From positions 1 to 6,922 of the forward strand of contig CASECL010000294.1 of NCBI GenBank assembly GCA_949286445.1: DNA of 6,922 bases, read 5' to 3'. The DNA is from an uncultured bacterium (GTDB lineage: Bacteria; Verrucomicrobiota; Lentisphaeria; Victivallales; Victivallaceae). The position numbers were made by a program, and so were the translations under genes. Shown piece after piece: positions 6,296 to 6,922 of the stretch (position 1 is its first letter; each line of letters starts with the position of its first letter). Below the pieces are notes generated by a model. It ran no database searches, was not told where the DNA came from, and saw only the letters and a program-made list of their open reading frames with translations.

Positions 6296-6372
6296 TCATA
6301 ATTCCGTATTCTCTTCCCCCTCCCGCAAACCCGGTTGCCTGCCGCATCCGGCATGCCCGCTCTCCGTCACAC

Positions 6373-6922
6373 TTACTGCCGGGAAGAACTTCTTTTTCCA
6401 GTCAGCAACTTTCTTGCCGCAATCCGGATCACTGCCAGCTGACGCCTGGTAGTTACCATGCCGAAAACTATCACCAGTCCTGCCGGAGCGAGGAAAAATA
6501 TTCCGTCTCCCAGTTTCCGCAGCAGCAGCGATCCCGCCGCCGCACCGGAGACAAAAAATACAATGATCAAATAGTAATGCACTGCTTTTTTCCCCTCCCC
6601 GCTATCTTTGCCGCAGATTTTCCGGAATAATGCCTCCGTCCCGCTGCGGAGATTTCCGGTACACATTGTGGAAGCAAACGGCACCCCGTGCACCCTCCGG
6701 AAAGTCTGCACCTGCAATGCGCAGATAAAAGCAATAATCACATTTACCGCAAAATCCCAATCCCCGTAGGGAATAAAAATTACCGGCAGCAGACAGATAA
6801 TTTCCAATATCAGTATGGTTTGATGCCAGCCGATTTTCCGGGTCACCGCAAGTTTACGGTGGATATATTCCGCGCAGAACACCCCCCGCGCGTAAAAAGA
6901 TATTGCCAGCAGATATTTTCCG
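6373..6922 (-). CDS. DUF1275/YoaK-like integral membrane protein, 5'-truncated by the right edge
   Basis: The frame is open from the right edge to a TAA at 6373-6375, giving 182 C-terminal residues. A GTG at 6882 is only an internal codon, because the frame upstream (GKYLLAISFYARGVF) still reads as a membrane helix. Hydrophobic segments cover roughly residues 3-20, 34-52, 59-74, 124-144 and 149-161. The stretch VPFASTMCTGNLRSGTEAL between the third and fourth segments resembles the GV...T..TGNL signature of the DUF1275 (YoaK) family, whose members have about six membrane helices and about 220 residues. The C-terminus is short, basic and cytoplasm-like (GKRSSSRQ). The family's function is not known to me. 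The gene converges on the esterase gene and ends at the shared terminator. The family call is good but rests on one signature plus topology. Confidence 0.75.
   Translation of the reverse strand, partial: GKYLLAISFYARGVFCAEYIHRKLAVTRKIGWHQTILILEIICLLPVIFIPYGDWDFAVNVIIAFICALQVQTFRRVHGVPFASTMCTGNLRSGTEALFRKICGKDSGEGKKAVHYYLIIVFFVSGAAAGSLLLRKLGDGIFFLAPAGLVIVFGMVTTRRQLAVIRIAARKLLTGKRSSSRQ

Noticed and set aside
6340..6353. Small hairpin TGCCG-CATC-CGGCA as a terminator of the membrane-protein gene
   Set aside because: It has only five base pairs and no T-run on the minus strand. The large hairpin at 6241-6295 is a much better terminator.
6880..6882. GTG as the start of the DUF1275-like gene
   Set aside because: The frame stays open to the right edge and the upstream residues continue a membrane helix, so the true start is outside the window.
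1..6922. CRISPR array, tRNA, insertion sequence or phage genes
   Set aside because: I found no regularly spaced repeats, cloverleaf-like sequence, transposase motif or phage-type protein on either strand.

Overview
The window reads as ordinary chromosomal DNA from a Gram-negative bacterium. Codon choice is moderately GC-rich (many GCC, CCG and GGA codons) and intergenic stretches are short and AT-rich. A secreted SASA-type esterase of the kind often found in carbohydrate-degrading Lentisphaerota, Planctomycetota, Verrucomicrobiota and Bacteroidota, with family-typical housekeeping proteins, makes a PVC-group organism (perhaps Lentisphaerota) my best guess. That assignment is inference. I see no phage, transposon, CRISPR, tRNA or rRNA signal.

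Left part (1-3495, all minus strand). Transcription runs right to left. A SpoU/TrmH-type RNA 2'-O-ribose methyltransferase (3495 to 2680) is followed by a probable intrinsic terminator (about 2650-2614). Next comes a compact four-gene cluster: ribosome recycling factor frr (2539-1973), a YgjP-like zinc metallopeptidase (1970-1260), a small nitroreductase (1273-767) and an unrecognised protein that starts at 751 and runs off the left edge. Gaps inside the cluster are 2 nt, a 14-nt overlap and 15 nt, so it looks like one operon with translational coupling.

Middle (3496-4584). A divergent intergenic region of 165 bp carries a strong sigma-70-like promoter (TTGTCA, 17 nt, TATATT) for cysK, which encodes cysteine synthase on the plus strand. 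A perfect 7-bp inverted repeat flanks the -10 box and is a candidate operator. The methyltransferase has no Shine-Dalgarno sequence and may be transcribed as a nearly leaderless message.

Right part (4585-6922). A secreted sialate O-acetylesterase family protein (4705-6222, plus strand) is followed by a long, nearly symmetrical hairpin (6241-6295) that looks like a bidirectional terminator. It lies between this gene and a converging DUF1275/YoaK-like membrane protein (6922 to 6373, minus strand), which is cut by the right edge.

The genes cover unrelated housekeeping roles: translation recycling, RNA methylation, cysteine synthesis and glycan deacetylation. I found no convincing novel multi-gene system. 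The points most worth a second look are the operator-like repeat at cysK, the unidentified protein at the left edge, and the unusual frr gene neighbourhood.
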